Assembly: GCA_014138095.1 (NCBI GenBank)
Contig: JACGXE010000002.1
Location: forward strand, 682,001-746,000
Source of the DNA: Ochrobactrum sp. RH2CCR150
GTDB taxonomy: Bacteria; Pseudomonadota; Alphaproteobacteria; Rhizobiales; Rhizobiaceae
Length of the DNA: 64,000 nt
Reading direction: 5' to 3'
In this document: one piece after another, positions 11,149 through 21,246 of the stretch
Position numbering within the stretch: the stretch's first letter is position 1
Layout of the letters: each line of letters opens with the position of its first letter
Notes under the pieces: generated by a model
Told to the model about the DNA's origin: nothing
What the model saw: the letters and a program-made list of their open reading frames with translations, nothing else
The model's database searches: none
Program-made: the position numbers and the translations under genes

Positions 11149-11436
11149 ATGTCCGTCGATATTTCCACCGTCAAACGCGTCGCGCATCTCGCGCGTATCG
11201 CCGTCAGTGAAGACGATGCCGAGCGCATGACCGGTGAACTCAATGCAATTCTGGGCTTTGTTGAGCAATTGAACGAAGTCAATGTCGATGGCGTCGAGCC
11301 GATGACCTCGGTGACGCCGATGAATATGCGTCTGCGTGACGACAAGGTGACCGATGGCGGCATCGCCGACGCTGTTGTCGCCAATGCGCCGGTCACCGAA
11401 GACAATTTCTTCGTCGTTCCCAAGGTCGTGGAGTAA
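11149..11436 (+). CDS. gatC: Aspartyl/glutamyl-tRNA amidotransferase subunit C
   Basis: Small 95-residue subunit of the GatCAB complex that converts misacylated Glu-tRNA-Gln and Asp-tRNA-Asn. The family pattern [20 protein letters not shown] and the C-terminal FFVVPKVVE are clear. It is followed 3 bases later by an acetyltransferase gene and then gatA, so it probably opens an operon. Confidence 0.96.
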   Translation: MSVDISTVKRVAHLARIAVSEDDAERMTGELNAILGFVEQLNEVNVDGVEPMTSVTPMNMRLRDDKVTDGGIADAVVANAPVTEDNFFVVPKVVE

Positions 11437-11439
11437 ATC

Positions 11440-11916
11440 ATGGCCATTCGGGTTTCGATCGAGACCCCGTTGCAAGACGATGTGCGCGATCTGGTGGAAC
11501 ACCTCAACGCGCATATGTTGCCGCTGTCACCGCTGGAATTCCAGTTCAAGATGACGGTCGAGCAGATGGCAGAGCCGGACACGACGGTTTTCGTGGCGCG
11601 CGATGAAGACGGCAAGGCCGTCGGTTGCGGCGCCTTGAAGATGCATGAAGACGGCACTGGCGAACTGAAGCGCATGTTCACCCGTCCGGAAGTGCGCGGC
11701 AAACGCGTGGGTTCCGCTCTCGTTGATGCGATTGTCGGGCTGGCCAATGCGAAGAATGTTTCGCGCCTTGTGCTTGAAACCGGAACTGGCCCCGGTTTTG
11801 CCGGTGCCTGGCGGCTTTATGAGAATTCGGGTTTTACGCGCTGCGGTGTGGTTCTGGACTATCCGGACTCCGAATACAGCGCCTTTTTTGAAAAGCGTCT
11901 CGTTGAGGCGCACTGA
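11440..11916 (+). CDS. GNAT-family N-acetyltransferase
   Basis: 158 residues with the GNAT core: GELKRMFTRPEVRGKRVGSA gives the beta-4 and acetyl-CoA loop (R-x-x-G-K/R-V/G), followed by LVLETGTGPGFAGAWRLYENSGF. The pattern is close to the PhnO/ElaA-like acetyltransferases often found between gatC and gatA in Brucellaceae. Substrate cannot be told from sequence. Confidence 0.9.
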   Translation: MAIRVSIETPLQDDVRDLVEHLNAHMLPLSPLEFQFKMTVEQMAEPDTTVFVARDEDGKAVGCGALKMHEDGTGELKRMFTRPEVRGKRVGSALVDAIVGLANAKNVSRLVLETGTGPGFAGAWRLYENSGFTRCGVVLDYPDSEYSAFFEKRLVEAH

Positions 11917-11928
11917 CAGGATTTGACG

Positions 11929-13410
11929 ATGAGCGAACTGACCGCACTGACCATTGCCGAAGCGCGCGACAAGCTGAAGGCCAAGGCCATCACCGCGACC
12001 GAGCTGACCGATGCCTATCTTGCCGCTATCGACACCGCCAATGAAGCCATCAATGCCTATGTGACGGTTACGCACGATCAGGCGCGTTCCATGGCCAAGG
12101 CCTCGGATGAGCGCATTGCCAAGGGCGAAGCAGGCACGCTGGAAGGCATTCCGCTTGGCGTGAAGGATCTGTTTGCGACCAAAGGCGTGCATACGCAGGC
12201 GTGCTCGCATATTCTCGATGGCTTCAAGCCGGAATATGAATCGACCGTTACCGCCAATCTGTGGGCAGACGGCGCGGTCATGCTGGGCAAGCTCAATATG
12301 GACGAATTTGCCATGGGCTCGTCCAATGAAAGCTCCTATTACGGCCCCGTGAAGAACCCATGGCGCGCCAAGGGCTCGAATGCCGATCTCGTGCCGGGCG
12401 GTTCGTCCGGTGGTTCGGCTGCGGCCGTCGCCGCGCAGCTTTGCGCTGGCGCAACTGCAACCGATACGGGCGGCTCGATCCGCCAGCCTGCTGCGTTCAC
12501 CGGTACGGTCGGTATCAAGCCGACCTATGGCCGCGTCTCGCGTTGGGGCACGGTTGCCTTCGCCTCTTCGCTCGATCAGGCTGGTCCGATTGCGCGCGAC
12601 GTGCGTGACGCCGCTATCCTGCTGAAGTCCATGGCCTCGCTTGATCTAAAGGACACCACGTCGGTTGATCTGCCGGTGCCGGATTACGAAGCAGCCATCG
12701 GCAAGTCACTGAAAGGCATCAAGATCGGTATTCCGCGGGAATATCGCGTCGATGGCATGCCGGGCGAAATCGAAGAATTGTGGCAGAAGGGCATTCAGTA
12801 TCTGAAGGATGCCGGCGCTGAAATCGTCGATATTTCGCTGCCGCACACGAAATACGCGCTGCCTGCCTATTACATTGTCGCGCCGGCGGAAGCTTCGTCC
12901 AATCTCGCGCGTTATGATGGCGTGCGCTATGGCCTGCGCGTACCCGGCAAGGACATTGCCGACATGTATGAACAGACCCGCGCCGCCGGCTTCGGCAAGG
13001 AAGTGAAGCGCCGTATCGTCATTGGCACTTATGTGCTGTCGGCTGGCTATTACGACGCCTATTATCTGCGCGCCCAGAAAGTCCGCACGCTGATCAAGAA
13101 GGATTTTGAGGACGTTTTCGCCAAGGGCGTGCACGCAATCCTGACGCCTGCGACACCGTCGGCAGCTTTCGGCCTTGCTGACGAAGATCTCGCCAACGAT
13201 CCTGTCAAGATGTACCTCAATGACATCTTCACCGTGACGGTAAACATGGCCGGTCTTCCGGGCATTGCAGTGCCTGCCGGTATTAACGAGCACGGTCTGC
13301 CGCTCGGCCTTCAGTTGATCGGTCGCCCGTTCGAGGAAGAAACGCTGTTTCAGGCAGCCCATGCCATTGAGCAGGCTGCCGGACGCTTTACCCCGGCCAA
13401 ATGGTGGTAA
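11929..13410 (+). CDS. gatA: Aspartyl/glutamyl-tRNA amidotransferase subunit A
   Basis: Amidase-signature subunit, 493 residues, that releases ammonia from glutamine for the transamidation. The catalytic triad is visible as Lys in [10 protein letters not shown], cis-Ser in the [13 protein letters not shown] region, and Ser in [16 protein letters not shown] prefer the ATG at 11929 (MSELTALT) over the TTG at 11923. It overlaps the next acetyltransferase gene by 10 bases. Confidence 0.97.
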   Translation: MSELTALTIAEARDKLKAKAITATELTDAYLAAIDTANEAINAYVTVTHDQARSMAKASDERIAKGEAGTLEGIPLGVKDLFATKGVHTQACSHILDGFKPEYESTVTANLWADGAVMLGKLNMDEFAMGSSNESSYYGPVKNPWRAKGSNADLVPGGSSGGSAAAVAAQLCAGATATDTGGSIRQPAAFTGTVGIKPTYGRVSRWGTVAFASSLDQAGPIARDVRDAAILLKSMASLDLKDTTSVDLPVPDYEAAIGKSLKGIKIGIPREYRVDGMPGEIEELWQKGIQYLKDAGAEIVDISLPHTKYALPAYYIVAPAEASSNLARYDGVRYGLRVPGKDIADMYEQTRAAGFGKEVKRRIVIGTYVLSAGYYDAYYLRAQKVRTLIKKDFEDVFAKGVHAILTPATPSAAFGLADEDLANDPVKMYLNDIFTVTVNMAGLPGIAVPAGINEHGLPLGLQLIGRPFEEETLFQAAHAIEQAAGRFTPAKWW

Positions 13411-13889
13411 GAGTAGATACTTCAACTCGCCGGGGCTTCCCCGGCGAATTTGTTTCCATGGCCGCTCTTGCGGTCAGGGCATGGGAAATTCCGGCCAAGA
13501 TAGGTCCGTTAAGCGATCAGAATCGTGCAGAACTGGAAGCTAACTTCCTTGGTTATCTGCATGAAAATGCCGATGGCGTTCTTGTAGCGGAAGCAAACGG
13601 GAAAATCCTCGGCTGGGGCGCACGAGTTCCCGGCAGCAACTATATTGCTGATCTCTGGATCGATCCGCCTTTTCATGGGCAGGGCATCGGTGGGCGCATT
13701 ATTGATGCGCTGATGGCGCAAATTCTGCTCGACGGTTTCGATGCCGCAACGATCGGCACGCATGCCGATAATCTTCCAGCAATTGGTCTCTATGAGAAAA
13801 TGGGCTTTCGCATCGAGTGGCGGGGCGAAGAATCTTCTGTCAGCATGGGTCGCGCCGTCGAAAAAGTGCGAATGCGCGCCACGCTTTAA
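13401..13889 (+). CDS. GNAT-family N-acetyltransferase
   Basis: 162 residues with the acetyl-CoA binding pattern [20 protein letters not shown] (about 91-110) and a C-terminal [21 protein letters not shown]. It begins inside the last codons of gatA, so it is likely co-translated. No substrate can be inferred; a different family member from the one before gatA. Confidence 0.88.
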   Translation: MVVRVDTSTRRGFPGEFVSMAALAVRAWEIPAKIGPLSDQNRAELEANFLGYLHENADGVLVAEANGKILGWGARVPGSNYIADLWIDPPFHGQGIGGRIIDALMAQILLDGFDAATIGTHADNLPAIGLYEKMGFRIEWRGEESSVSMGRAVEKVRMRATL

Positions 13890-13966
13890 CGCGCCCTCGG
13901 TTGCCGAACAGTCCGGCGCGCCTATCCTTCTAGAAACAACCAGATTTTCAGAGGAGGAGGGCCATT

Positions 13967-14149
13967 ATGTGGATCATGCTGACGGATGTGAGTGGCGAAA
14001 AACTCGCAATCAATTTCAACCACGTTCTGTCTTACAATGCCTATGGCACCGGCACGCGCATTCTAACCATGAGCGCTGACCAAACGTTCTTCGTCAAGGA
14101 ATCACTGGAAGATATTGAGTCGCGACTGGGTATCGACGCGAAAGCATAA
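13967..14149 (+). CDS. Small FlbD-like protein, 60 aa
   Basis: MWIMLTDVSGEKLAINFNHV followed by a short beta-rich middle and FFVKESLEDIESRL. The alternation (LT-x-x-x-G-x-x-x-x-x-N near the start and VKES-x-x-x-I at the end) resembles the FlbD family, whose members are often flagellar-linked, but no flagellar genes are nearby. A ribosome site (GAGGAGGAGGG) precedes the ATG. The family link is tentative. Confidence 0.7.
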   Translation: MWIMLTDVSGEKLAINFNHVLSYNAYGTGTRILTMSADQTFFVKESLEDIESRLGIDAKA

Positions 14150-14246
14150 ACATCAGTCTTTTCAAATCATTGGAATATCAGGCTCAGATATGAAAAGAGC
14201 GGCGGTTGGCCGAAACCAGCGCCGCTCTATCCATGTTGAGCGTCGT

Positions 14247-16367
14247 CTAGATGTCGAGTTCTTCCACGAATGCGGCGCGATCCGTGATGAATCGGAAGCG
14301 GGCTTCCGGCTTGGTGCCCATCAGCTCATCGACCGTATTGCGGGTTTCATCGACATAGTCTTCATCCACCTGTACCCGCAGCAGCGTACGCTTCTTCGGG
14401 TCCATCGTGGTTTCCTTCAACTGCTCGGCGCGCATTTCACCGAGGCCTTTGAAGCGACCGATTTCAACCTTGCCGCGCCCCGTAAACATCGTGCGCATTA
14501 GCTCGTCTTTATGAGCTTCGTCACGCGCGTATGCGGTCTTTCCGCCTTGGCTCAGGCGGTAAAGCGGCGGTACGGCCAGATATAGATGGCCGTTGCGGAT
14601 CAGTTCCGGCATTTCCTGATAGAAGAAGGTGATCAGCAGCGATGCGATATGCGCCCCGTCAACGTCAGCATCGGTCATGATGATCACACGGTCATAGCGC
14701 AGATCGTCTTCGCGATAATTCTTCCGCGTGCCGCTACCCAGCGCCTGAATGAGATCCGTAATCTGCTGGTTGGCGGTCAGCTTTTCACGGCCCGCACTGG
14801 CGACATTGAGAATCTTGCCTCGCAGCGGCAGGATTGCCTGCGTGGCGCGGTTACGCGCCTGCTTTGCAGAACCGCCTGCCGAGTCACCTTCGACGATGAA
14901 TAGTTCCGCGCCCGCTGCCGCGTTCTGCGTGCAATCGGCCAGCTTGCCAGGCAAGCGCAGCTTGCGCGTGGCGCTCTTGCGGACGGTTTCCTTTTCTTGG
15001 CGACGGCGCAGGCGTTCTTCGGCCCGATCCACAACCCAGTCGAGCAGACGCGACGCTTCCTGCGGCGAGGCGGCAAGCCAGTGGTCAAACGGATCGCGGA
15101 TTGCATTTTCCACGATGCGCTGTGCTTCCACTGTCGCCAGCTTGTCCTTGGTCTGACCCACAAATTCCGGTTCGCGGATGAACACCGACAACATGCCCGC
15201 CGCCGACACCATGACATCATCCGTCGTGATGATCGAAGCGCGCTTGTTATTGGTCAGTTCTGCATAGGCCTTGAGACCGCGTGTCAGCGCAATGCGTAGA
15301 CCAGCCTCATGCGTGCCGCCGTCGGCGGTCGGAATCGTATTACAATAGGAATGAACAAAGCCGTCGCCGCCGAACCACGTGACCGCCCATTCGACAGCGC
15401 CATGTCCGCCTTGCTTCTCGGTCTTGCCGGCAAAGAGCTCGCGGGTGACCTGATGTTCCTTGCCAAGCGATGCCTGAAGATAATCCTTCAGACCACCAGG
15501 GAAGTGGAAAACGGCCTTTTCAGGCGTTTCCTTTTTCGGGTCGAGCAGCGATGGATCGCAGCTCCAGCGGATTTCAACCCCGCCGAACAGATAGGCCTTC
15601 GACCGCGCCATACGGTAAAGCCGGTGCGGATCGAAATGAGCGGCCTTGCCGAAAATATCTGGATCCGGATGAAAGCGAACGCGCGTGCCACGGCGATTGT
15701 GCACTTCGCCCGCGTCTTCCAGCCCGCCCTGCGGAATGCCGCGCGAAAAGCGCTGGCGATAGAGGCGACGGTTGCGCGCCACTTCCACTTCCAGCACGTC
15801 CGACAGCGCGTTGACCACCGAAACGCCGACGCCGTGTAGACCGCCCGATGTTTCATAGGCCTTGCCGTCAAACTTGCCGCCCGCATGTAGCTTGGTCATG
15901 ATGACTTCGAGCGTGGACTTGCCCGGCACCTGCGGGTGCTCGTCAACCGGAATACCGCGCCCGTTATCCGAAACGGTGATGAAACCTTCGGCATCAAGGC
16001 TGACTTCGATGAAATTTGCGTGTCCTGCAACGGCTTCGTCCATCGAGTTATCGATGACTTCCGCGAACAGGTGATGCAGCGCCTTTTCATCGGTGCCGCC
16101 AATATACATGCCGGGGCGCAGACGTACCGGCTCCAGCCCTTCGAGAACGCGGATGGACGAGGCGTTGTAATCATCACCGCCGGAAGAAACGGGTGGTGCC
16201 TTGGTCGCGACCGGCTTCGCGGCCTGTGGGGCAGGTGCGGAAGGCAACGGCGTCGCCACAGGCGGTGCAACGGGTTGAGGCGCGGCGCTCTTTTCAGGAC
16301 GCCGTTCCACCTGCCGCTCCCGGGCATTGTTCACCACTCTCGAAAAGAGATCGTTGCTGTCGTCCAT
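14247..16367 (-). CDS. parE: DNA topoisomerase IV subunit B
   Basis: ATPase subunit of topoisomerase IV, needed for chromosome decatenation. It shows the GHKL ATPase motifs (EVIDNSMDEAVAGHA, DNGRGIPVD, GGLHGVGVSVVNALS) and the Toprim motifs (ELFIVEGDSAGGSAKQARNR, MTDADVDGAHI). RPGMYIGGTDEKALHHLF is ParE-like rather than GyrB-like. The start MDDSNDLF at 16367 gives 706 residues with a Pro/Ala-rich N-terminal extension of about 60; an upstream in-frame start at 16409 is possible but has a poor ribosome site. Confidence 0.95.
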   Translation of the reverse strand: MDDSNDLFSRVVNNARERQVERRPEKSAAPQPVAPPVATPLPSAPAPQAAKPVATKAPPVSSGGDDYNASSIRVLEGLEPVRLRPGMYIGGTDEKALHHLFAEVIDNSMDEAVAGHANFIEVSLDAEGFITVSDNGRGIPVDEHPQVPGKSTLEVIMTKLHAGGKFDGKAYETSGGLHGVGVSVVNALSDVLEVEVARNRRLYRQRFSRGIPQGGLEDAGEVHNRRGTRVRFHPDPDIFGKAAHFDPHRLYRMARSKAYLFGGVEIRWSCDPSLLDPKKETPEKAVFHFPGGLKDYLQASLGKEHQVTRELFAGKTEKQGGHGAVEWAVTWFGGDGFVHSYCNTIPTADGGTHEAGLRIALTRGLKAYAELTNNKRASIITTDDVMVSAAGMLSVFIREPEFVGQTKDKLATVEAQRIVENAIRDPFDHWLAASPQEASRLLDWVVDRAEERLRRRQEKETVRKSATRKLRLPGKLADCTQNAAAGAELFIVEGDSAGGSAKQARNRATQAILPLRGKILNVASAGREKLTANQQITDLIQALGSGTRKNYREDDLRYDRVIIMTDADVDGAHIASLLITFFYQEMPELIRNGHLYLAVPPLYRLSQGGKTAYARDEAHKDELMRTMFTGRGKVEIGRFKGLGEMRAEQLKETTMDPKKRTLLRVQVDEDYVDETRNTVDELMGTKPEARFRFITDRAAFVEELDI

Positions 16368-16683
16368 CTTTACCCGATAGCTCTCTGTCAGAATTTCAGG
16401 AAGGACCATGCGGCTTGGCGGCTCGACATGGACCGAAAATACACTGTCTGCGAATCATCTGAATGATGCCATGCGCAGCCATGAAAGGCGAATGAAGTTC
16501 GCCTTACGTTCCACTTTCGCACGGCTTTATCAAAGGTTTTCGTGTGATCTCTGGTCGGTTTGCACCAGAAACAAGGCGAAAGTCAAACAAGCGACCGTTC
16601 ATTCGACAAACAAGGTGGTAACGCAGTGGTCATTCGCATAGAGCGGATGAACAAGCTTCCATAACAAACGAGCGAGTGGGGAA
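16368..16683. other. Intergenic region between parE and an EamA transporter
   Basis: About 300 bases between divergent genes. It should contain both promoters. I see no convincing gene, RNA or repeat here. Confidence 0.4.
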
Positions 16684-17610
16684 ATGCAGGGCAGCGCGGC
16701 AGGCGGCGTAGAAGCGCATGTAAAAGGCATGGCCATTATGGTCGTCTCGGTCCTGATGCTGCCGCTGATGGACGCCATCGGCAAATGGCTTGCTATGATG
16801 GACAACATGCCTCCGGCAACTGTCACCTTCATGCGCTTTTTCGTACAAAGCCTGCTGATGTTGCTCATTCTGCTTGCAGCGGGTGGAGGGGTCGCAGCAC
16901 TTCGCACGCAGCACCTCGCGGGTAACCTCATCCGCGGATTCCTCATGGGCTTCGGTGGCCTGTGCTTCTTCACAGCAGTCAAATATATGCCGCTGGCCGA
17001 CGCCATGGCTGTATTCTTCGCCGAGCCGCTTATTCTTACGCTGCTTTCGGCGATTTTCCTCAAGGAGAAAGTCGGCTGGCGGCGCTTCAGCGCGGTTGGC
17101 ATCGGCCTCATTGGAACGATGATCGTCATTCAGCCGAGCTTCGAGATTTTCGGTGCAGTCTCGCTACTGCCGCTGGCGACGGCAGTGACATTCGCGATCT
17201 ATCTGATCCTGAACCGTAAACTTGGCGCGAAGGAAAGCCCGCTCGTCATGCAGTTATATGCTGGTATCGGCGGATGGATGTTTGCAGGCTTTGCGATGCT
17301 CGTTGGCCCATCGATGGGGTTCGCAGATCTGAGCTTCGGTTTGCCGCATGGCATCCAGCCGTGGCTGCTGTTGCTGCTTCTGGGCACGATCGGCACGGTC
17401 AGCCATCTGATGGTCGTGCACGCTTTCAAGCTGGCGCCAGCCTCGATGCTGGCTCCGTTTCAATATCTTGAAATCGTGAATGCGGTTCTGGTCGGGTTGA
17501 TCGTCTTTGGTGATTTTCCGACGCCGTCCAAATGGTTCGGCATCGCGATCATCATCGGCTCAGGCTTCTATGTCTTCATGCGCGAGCGAAAACTGAAGGT
17601 CGAAGCCTGA
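16684..17610 (+). CDS. EamA/DMT-family transporter
   Basis: 308 residues with ten hydrophobic segments arranged as two EamA repeats. The first repeat has RFFVQSLLMLL and FFTAVKYMPLADAMAVFFAEP; the second has HLMVVHAFKLAPASMLAPFQ followed by a short ending and a basic tail. Such carriers export metabolites or drugs; RarD/YdcZ-like substrates cannot be assigned. The gene ends 3 bases before the convergent lipB stop. Confidence 0.88.
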   Translation: MQGSAAGGVEAHVKGMAIMVVSVLMLPLMDAIGKWLAMMDNMPPATVTFMRFFVQSLLMLLILLAAGGGVAALRTQHLAGNLIRGFLMGFGGLCFFTAVKYMPLADAMAVFFAEPLILTLLSAIFLKEKVGWRRFSAVGIGLIGTMIVIQPSFEIFGAVSLLPLATAVTFAIYLILNRKLGAKESPLVMQLYAGIGGWMFAGFAMLVGPSMGFADLSFGLPHGIQPWLLLLLLGTIGTVSHLMVVHAFKLAPASMLAPFQYLEIVNAVLVGLIVFGDFPTPSKWFGIAIIIGSGFYVFMRERKLKVEA

Positions 17611-17613
17611 CGC

Positions 17614-18369
17614 TTACTTTACCGCGCGCCGTCCGAATACATTTTCGAACGCCTTGCCAAGCGCCACGTCCATATCGCCCAATGTGACCGGCAAGCCGAG
17701 ATCGACAAGGCTGGTGACGCCGTGCTCCGAAATACCGCAAGGCACAATGCCGCCGTAATGACCGAGATCAGGCTCCACATTGATGGCGATGCCGTGAAAG
17801 CTCACCCAGCGACGCAGGCGAATGCCGATAGCGGCAATCTTGTCCTCGCACATATCGCCATTGGCAAGGCGTGGCTTTTCAGGGCGCATAACCCAGACGC
17901 CGACGCGATCTTCGCGACGCTCGCCTTTCACGTTGAATTCGGCGAGGCTTTCAATGATCCATTGTTCCAATGCCGCCACGAAAGCGCGCACATCTTCGCG
18001 CCGGCGCTTCAGATCCAGCATCACATAGGCCACACGCTGGCCGGGACCGTGATAGGTGTACTCGCCGCCACGCCCTGTGTTGAATACTGGCAGGCTGTCG
18101 GGCGTCAGCAAATCTTCGGTCCGCGCACTCGTGCCAGCCGTATAAAGGGGAGGGTGCTCCACCAGCCAGACGAGTTCATTCGCCGTGCCCTCACGAATGG
18201 CCTGCACCCGCGCTTCCATGAAGGCGAGGGCTTCTTCGTAATCGGTAAGCCCATCCGCCACCAGCCATTCCACCGGCGGCGCAGCAGCGTCCACAGGCAG
18301 AAACTGCACATTAAGCGCGTCTCGTTGCGTCTTGGAGGAACTATCCATGAGTGGAGCAGTGTTGGTCAT
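17614..18369 (-). CDS. lipB: Octanoyl-[acyl carrier protein]-protein N-octanoyltransferase LipB
   Basis: Transfers octanoate from ACP to lipoyl domains. Family motifs are [21 protein letters not shown] (the first 20 residues suffice), the catalytic Lys in [17 protein letters not shown], and the catalytic Cys in [13 protein letters not shown]. 251 residues, somewhat long because of an N-terminal extension of about 25; a later Met (MDSSSKTQ) is a possible start. Confidence 0.95.
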   Translation of the reverse strand: MTNTAPLMDSSSKTQRDALNVQFLPVDAAAPPVEWLVADGLTDYEEALAFMEARVQAIREGTANELVWLVEHPPLYTAGTSARTEDLLTPDSLPVFNTGRGGEYTYHGPGQRVAYVMLDLKRRREDVRAFVAALEQWIIESLAEFNVKGERREDRVGVWVMRPEKPRLANGDMCEDKIAAIGIRLRRWVSFHGIAINVEPDLGHYGGIVPCGISEHGVTSLVDLGLPVTLGDMDVALGKAFENVFGRRAVK

Positions 18370-18428
18370 GATGGCAGCATATGGCGGTTTTCAGCGCCCG
18401 TTTCCAGATGTCAAAATGCCTCTGTTCA

Positions 18429-19910
18429 TCACTGTACCGCGAGGGGCACTTCAGTCTCACACCGGTTGCGGCCCGCCTGCTTGGCCCGATAAAGCGCCTG
18501 ATCGGCGGCATCGACCAGATGCGTATAGTCGGGATGACCGTTGAAGGTGGCGATGCCAATGGAAAGCGTAACCGCATCCACTGCACCATTGGTCAGGTTG
18601 AATTTCTGTTGCTGCACCAGCTCGCGCAACTCTTCACCAATTCCGTAGGCCCGGTGTTCATCGGTTTCGACAAGCGCGACCAGAAACTCTTCCCCACCAT
18701 AACGGAAGACAAAATCTCCCGGACGGCAATGCGCCAGTATAGTTTCCGCGACCTGCTGCAATATGGCGTCGCCGCCGCCATGCCCATGCGTGTCGTTGAT
18801 GCGTTTGAAATGGTCGATATCGACCATCAAAATGCTGAGATCGAGGCCCTTCTGCGAAGCCATGCGGATTTCGCGTGTCAGAATGGGCGGCAGGAAACGA
18901 CGGTTCAAGGCGCGCGTCAGCGGATCACGGCCAGTTTCCATGGTTGCGGCGGCCTGAAACAGTTCCGCCAGCAGGAACTTTGCTTCGCCGATTCGGGTCT
19001 GAAAATCGGTCATGATAGCCGCAAGCCCGGCGGGGTCGCTTTTACGGGCTGAGCTGAGAGCAGGCAGCAATTCGTAATCGATGAGATTGACGGTCTGACG
19101 CAGGCGCTCAAGCGTCGTCGAGCCGGAAAACAGCATGTCAGCCTTGTGCTGCAGCCAGAGGCCGAAATCCGAGCTGCCGAGCGAGAGCAGGGGGCTGTCG
19201 CTGTTGCCATAAAGGTTGAACAGTAAGGACTGGCTCCACTCCATCAGGGCCGCGCGCTGCGATTCGCGCTCGAGCGGAATGTCGTGGCTCAGCGTGAAGG
19301 CGCGATAAGCTTCGTCTGTCTGGGCGCTCTTGCGCGCATCCTTGACGAAGGCCTGACTCATGATCTCAATGGCGATATCGACCGCATTGCTGACATGTAC
19401 GATCAGCAGCGCCAGCGCATCGCGCTCCAGAGCACTGTTTTTCAACTGGCGAATGATTTCATTCTTCAGAAGCCGTGCGCCTTGCATGACGATGTGAATC
19501 GGCACCTGAATGCGGGCATGAACTTCGCCGATCTTGCGTTGTTCCTGCACGAAAGCAGCCACGTCGGTCGGGCGGCTTACCAAAAGATGCACAAGCCAAT
19601 CGCTGAGCGAATGTTGCAGACGGTCTTGGACGATGGTCTGGGACAGAAAGGCTGCGGCTTCACGGTTTTGCATCAGGCGCTCGTAGAAAATTCCTACGAA
19701 GCTCTGCTTGTGCTGTTCAACCAACGCCGACAAAAGCCGGGACTGGTCCTCGGAAAGGTTGGAAACCAGCTCCACCCATTCCTCTTCCGTCGCACCAAGG
19801 CCCGTTTGAGAACCCCACCGCGTTGTATCATTCAACAAGGCCGCACCACCCATATCCAAAATCCCGCAATAAGCTGCCTGTGCCAGCAACCATCGATGAC
19901 CAGTCGGCAA
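18429..19910 (-). CDS. Globin-coupled diguanylate cyclase (DosC-like)
   Basis: Makes cyclic di-GMP. The C-terminal 165 residues form a GGDEF domain with active-site GGEEF and an RPGD inhibitory site five residues before it, so product inhibition is expected. The N-terminal half (about 45-190) matches a globin sensor: FYERLMQNREAAAFL, then IGEVHARIQVPIHIVMQGAR, whose His fits the proximal haem ligand as in E. coli DosC/YddV. The middle region is helical. Oxygen or another gas is the likely signal. The start is uncertain: 19910 gives 493 residues, but a Met at 19853 is also plausible. Confidence 0.88.
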   Translation of the reverse strand: MPTGHRWLLAQAAYCGILDMGGAALLNDTTRWGSQTGLGATEEEWVELVSNLSEDQSRLLSALVEQHKQSFVGIFYERLMQNREAAAFLSQTIVQDRLQHSLSDWLVHLLVSRPTDVAAFVQEQRKIGEVHARIQVPIHIVMQGARLLKNEIIRQLKNSALERDALALLIVHVSNAVDIAIEIMSQAFVKDARKSAQTDEAYRAFTLSHDIPLERESQRAALMEWSQSLLFNLYGNSDSPLLSLGSSDFGLWLQHKADMLFSGSTTLERLRQTVNLIDYELLPALSSARKSDPAGLAAIMTDFQTRIGEAKFLLAELFQAAATMETGRDPLTRALNRRFLPPILTREIRMASQKGLDLSILMVDIDHFKRINDTHGHGGGDAILQQVAETILAHCRPGDFVFRYGGEEFLVALVETDEHRAYGIGEELRELVQQQKFNLTNGAVDAVTLSIGIATFNGHPDYTHLVDAADQALYRAKQAGRNRCETEVPLAVQ

Positions 19911-20252
19911 CCGTTAGAAATTGGGAGCAAGATTCAGCAGCTTTCCGTTGGCTCTATAAGGTGTGTCGAGCGGAACTCAATGCTTTATGTGGTCGCTGTG
20001 CGAATTTTGGAATCTGTGGCTATTTCGGCAACTGGTGGTGTGATTCTGACCCAGAAATGCCAGTCAAGCCGCGGCTCCATTGGTGTTGCGCATAAAATTA
20101 GCTGGATTCCCGGTTCCACATTTCATCGTAACTTACTGAAATATATTATTATATTCTGGCAAGGCTTGAAATTCACCACTGTTGCGAACCATATTCAGGG
20201 TGCATTCATGTGGGAGACTTCATGATGCATGCACCTGAAAAGGAGAAGCATA

Positions 20253-20783
20253 ATGAAGAGCAACTTCACAAGTTTTTGGTCTGGCAAGGCTTTGCTGGCC
20301 GGAACGATTGGCGCGACATTTCTGATCGGCGCCATCGCACCCGCATCGGCTGCACCGCTCATGCCATCGGCACCGGCTGCCGCCAACGAGAACATCCAGC
20401 AGGTACGCGACCACTGGAGAGGCCGCGGCGGACATTGGAACGGTTACCGTCCCGGACCACGTCCGGGCTGGCACGGCGGTGGTTACCGCCCGGGTCCTGG
20501 CTATTGGAACGGCCATCGCGGCTATCACGGTTATCGCCATGGCTATCGCCGCCACAGCGACGGCTGGTGGTATCCGCTGGCAGCCTTCGGTGCAGGCGCG
20601 ATCATCGGCGGTGCTATCGCTGCTCCGCCACCACCGCCTCCGCCGGTCTATCGTGCACCGGTTTATAATAGTGGCTCGCATATTCAGTGGTGCTACGACC
20701 GCTATCGGTCCTATCGCAGCTCGGACAATACGTTCCAGCCTTATAACGGTCCGCGCCAGCAGTGCTATTCGCCGTATCGTTGA
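20253..20783 (+). CDS. BA14K-like secreted Gly/His/Tyr-rich protein
   Basis: 176 residues: a signal peptide ([20 protein letters not shown], cleavage near ASAAP), a Gly/Arg/His/Tyr-rich middle with GYRPGPG/GYHGYR repeats, a hydrophobic Gly/Ala segment ([15 protein letters not shown]) and a C-terminal [20 protein letters not shown] that is the BA14K signature. BA14K of Brucella is an immunoreactive, lectin-like protein. Start MKSNFTS has the AAAGGAGAAG ribosome site; the upstream ATG at 20229 lacks one. Confidence 0.87.
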   Translation: MKSNFTSFWSGKALLAGTIGATFLIGAIAPASAAPLMPSAPAAANENIQQVRDHWRGRGGHWNGYRPGPRPGWHGGGYRPGPGYWNGHRGYHGYRHGYRRHSDGWWYPLAAFGAGAIIGGAIAAPPPPPPPVYRAPVYNSGSHIQWCYDRYRSYRSSDNTFQPYNGPRQQCYSPYR

Positions 20784-20805
20784 TAGATTCGGCCTGAAAG
20801 AACGT

Positions 20806-20836
20806 AAAGCCGCCTTTCGGGGCGGCTTTTCTTTTG
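20806..20836 (+). terminator. Rho-independent terminator
   Basis: Stem GCCGCC, loop TTTCGG, stem GGCGGC, then TTTTCTTTT, 25 bases after the BA14K-like gene. Confidence 0.9.
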
Positions 20837-21024
20837 CAAAAAGGAGCTAAAAACCATCAGCTTGCGCTGATTAAGGCCGGTCTCATTTCGGTCTGGCGCT
20901 GTATTAGCTCCAGTTGACATGTTTTTTTGAATTTATGTTGGAGAAACGTGATTTTATGGTGTTGACCATTCGAAAACTCGCCCTTATGTTCCGCCGCACT
21001 TCCAGGGACGATTTGTTCCTCGGG

Positions 21025-21100
21025 GAGCGCGTAGCTCAGCCGGTAGAGCAACTGACTTTTAATCAGTAGGTCCAGGGTTCGAATCCCTGCGCGCTCACCA
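21025..21100 (+). tRNA. tRNA-Lys (anticodon TTT)
   Basis: Complete cloverleaf: acceptor GAGCGCG/CGCGCTC, D arm GCTC...GAGC, anticodon stem ACTGA/TCAGT with loop CTTTTAA, T arm with GGTTCGAATCC, and encoded CCA. The prophage begins directly after its 3' end, so it is the likely integration target and its 3' part should form the attL core. Confidence 0.96.
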
Positions 21101-21246
21101 AAAAAGTTCAACAATATTAGATGTTTACGACTGATGCGGCTTAATTGACCGTGTGCCGTAGATATTCAGGAATTTCCAAGAAAATCAGGCATTTTCAGGA
21201 TTGCGCGGGGAATCGACGGCACACGATTTGACACATGGCACACGAT
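21101..21246. repeat. Left attachment region with GGCACACGATTT direct repeats
   Basis: GGCACACGATTT occurs at 21218-21229 and 21237-21248, and a related inverted copy (CCGTGTGCCG) near 21150-21160. Placed between tRNA-Lys and the Xis-like gene, such repeats could be arm-type or Xis binding sites. No gene fits here. Confidence 0.45.

Noticed and set aside
21101..21246. Possible integrase remnant next to the tRNA
   Set aside because: Translation of both strands shows stops and no R-x-x-x-H-x-x-R-like pattern or tyrosine motif.
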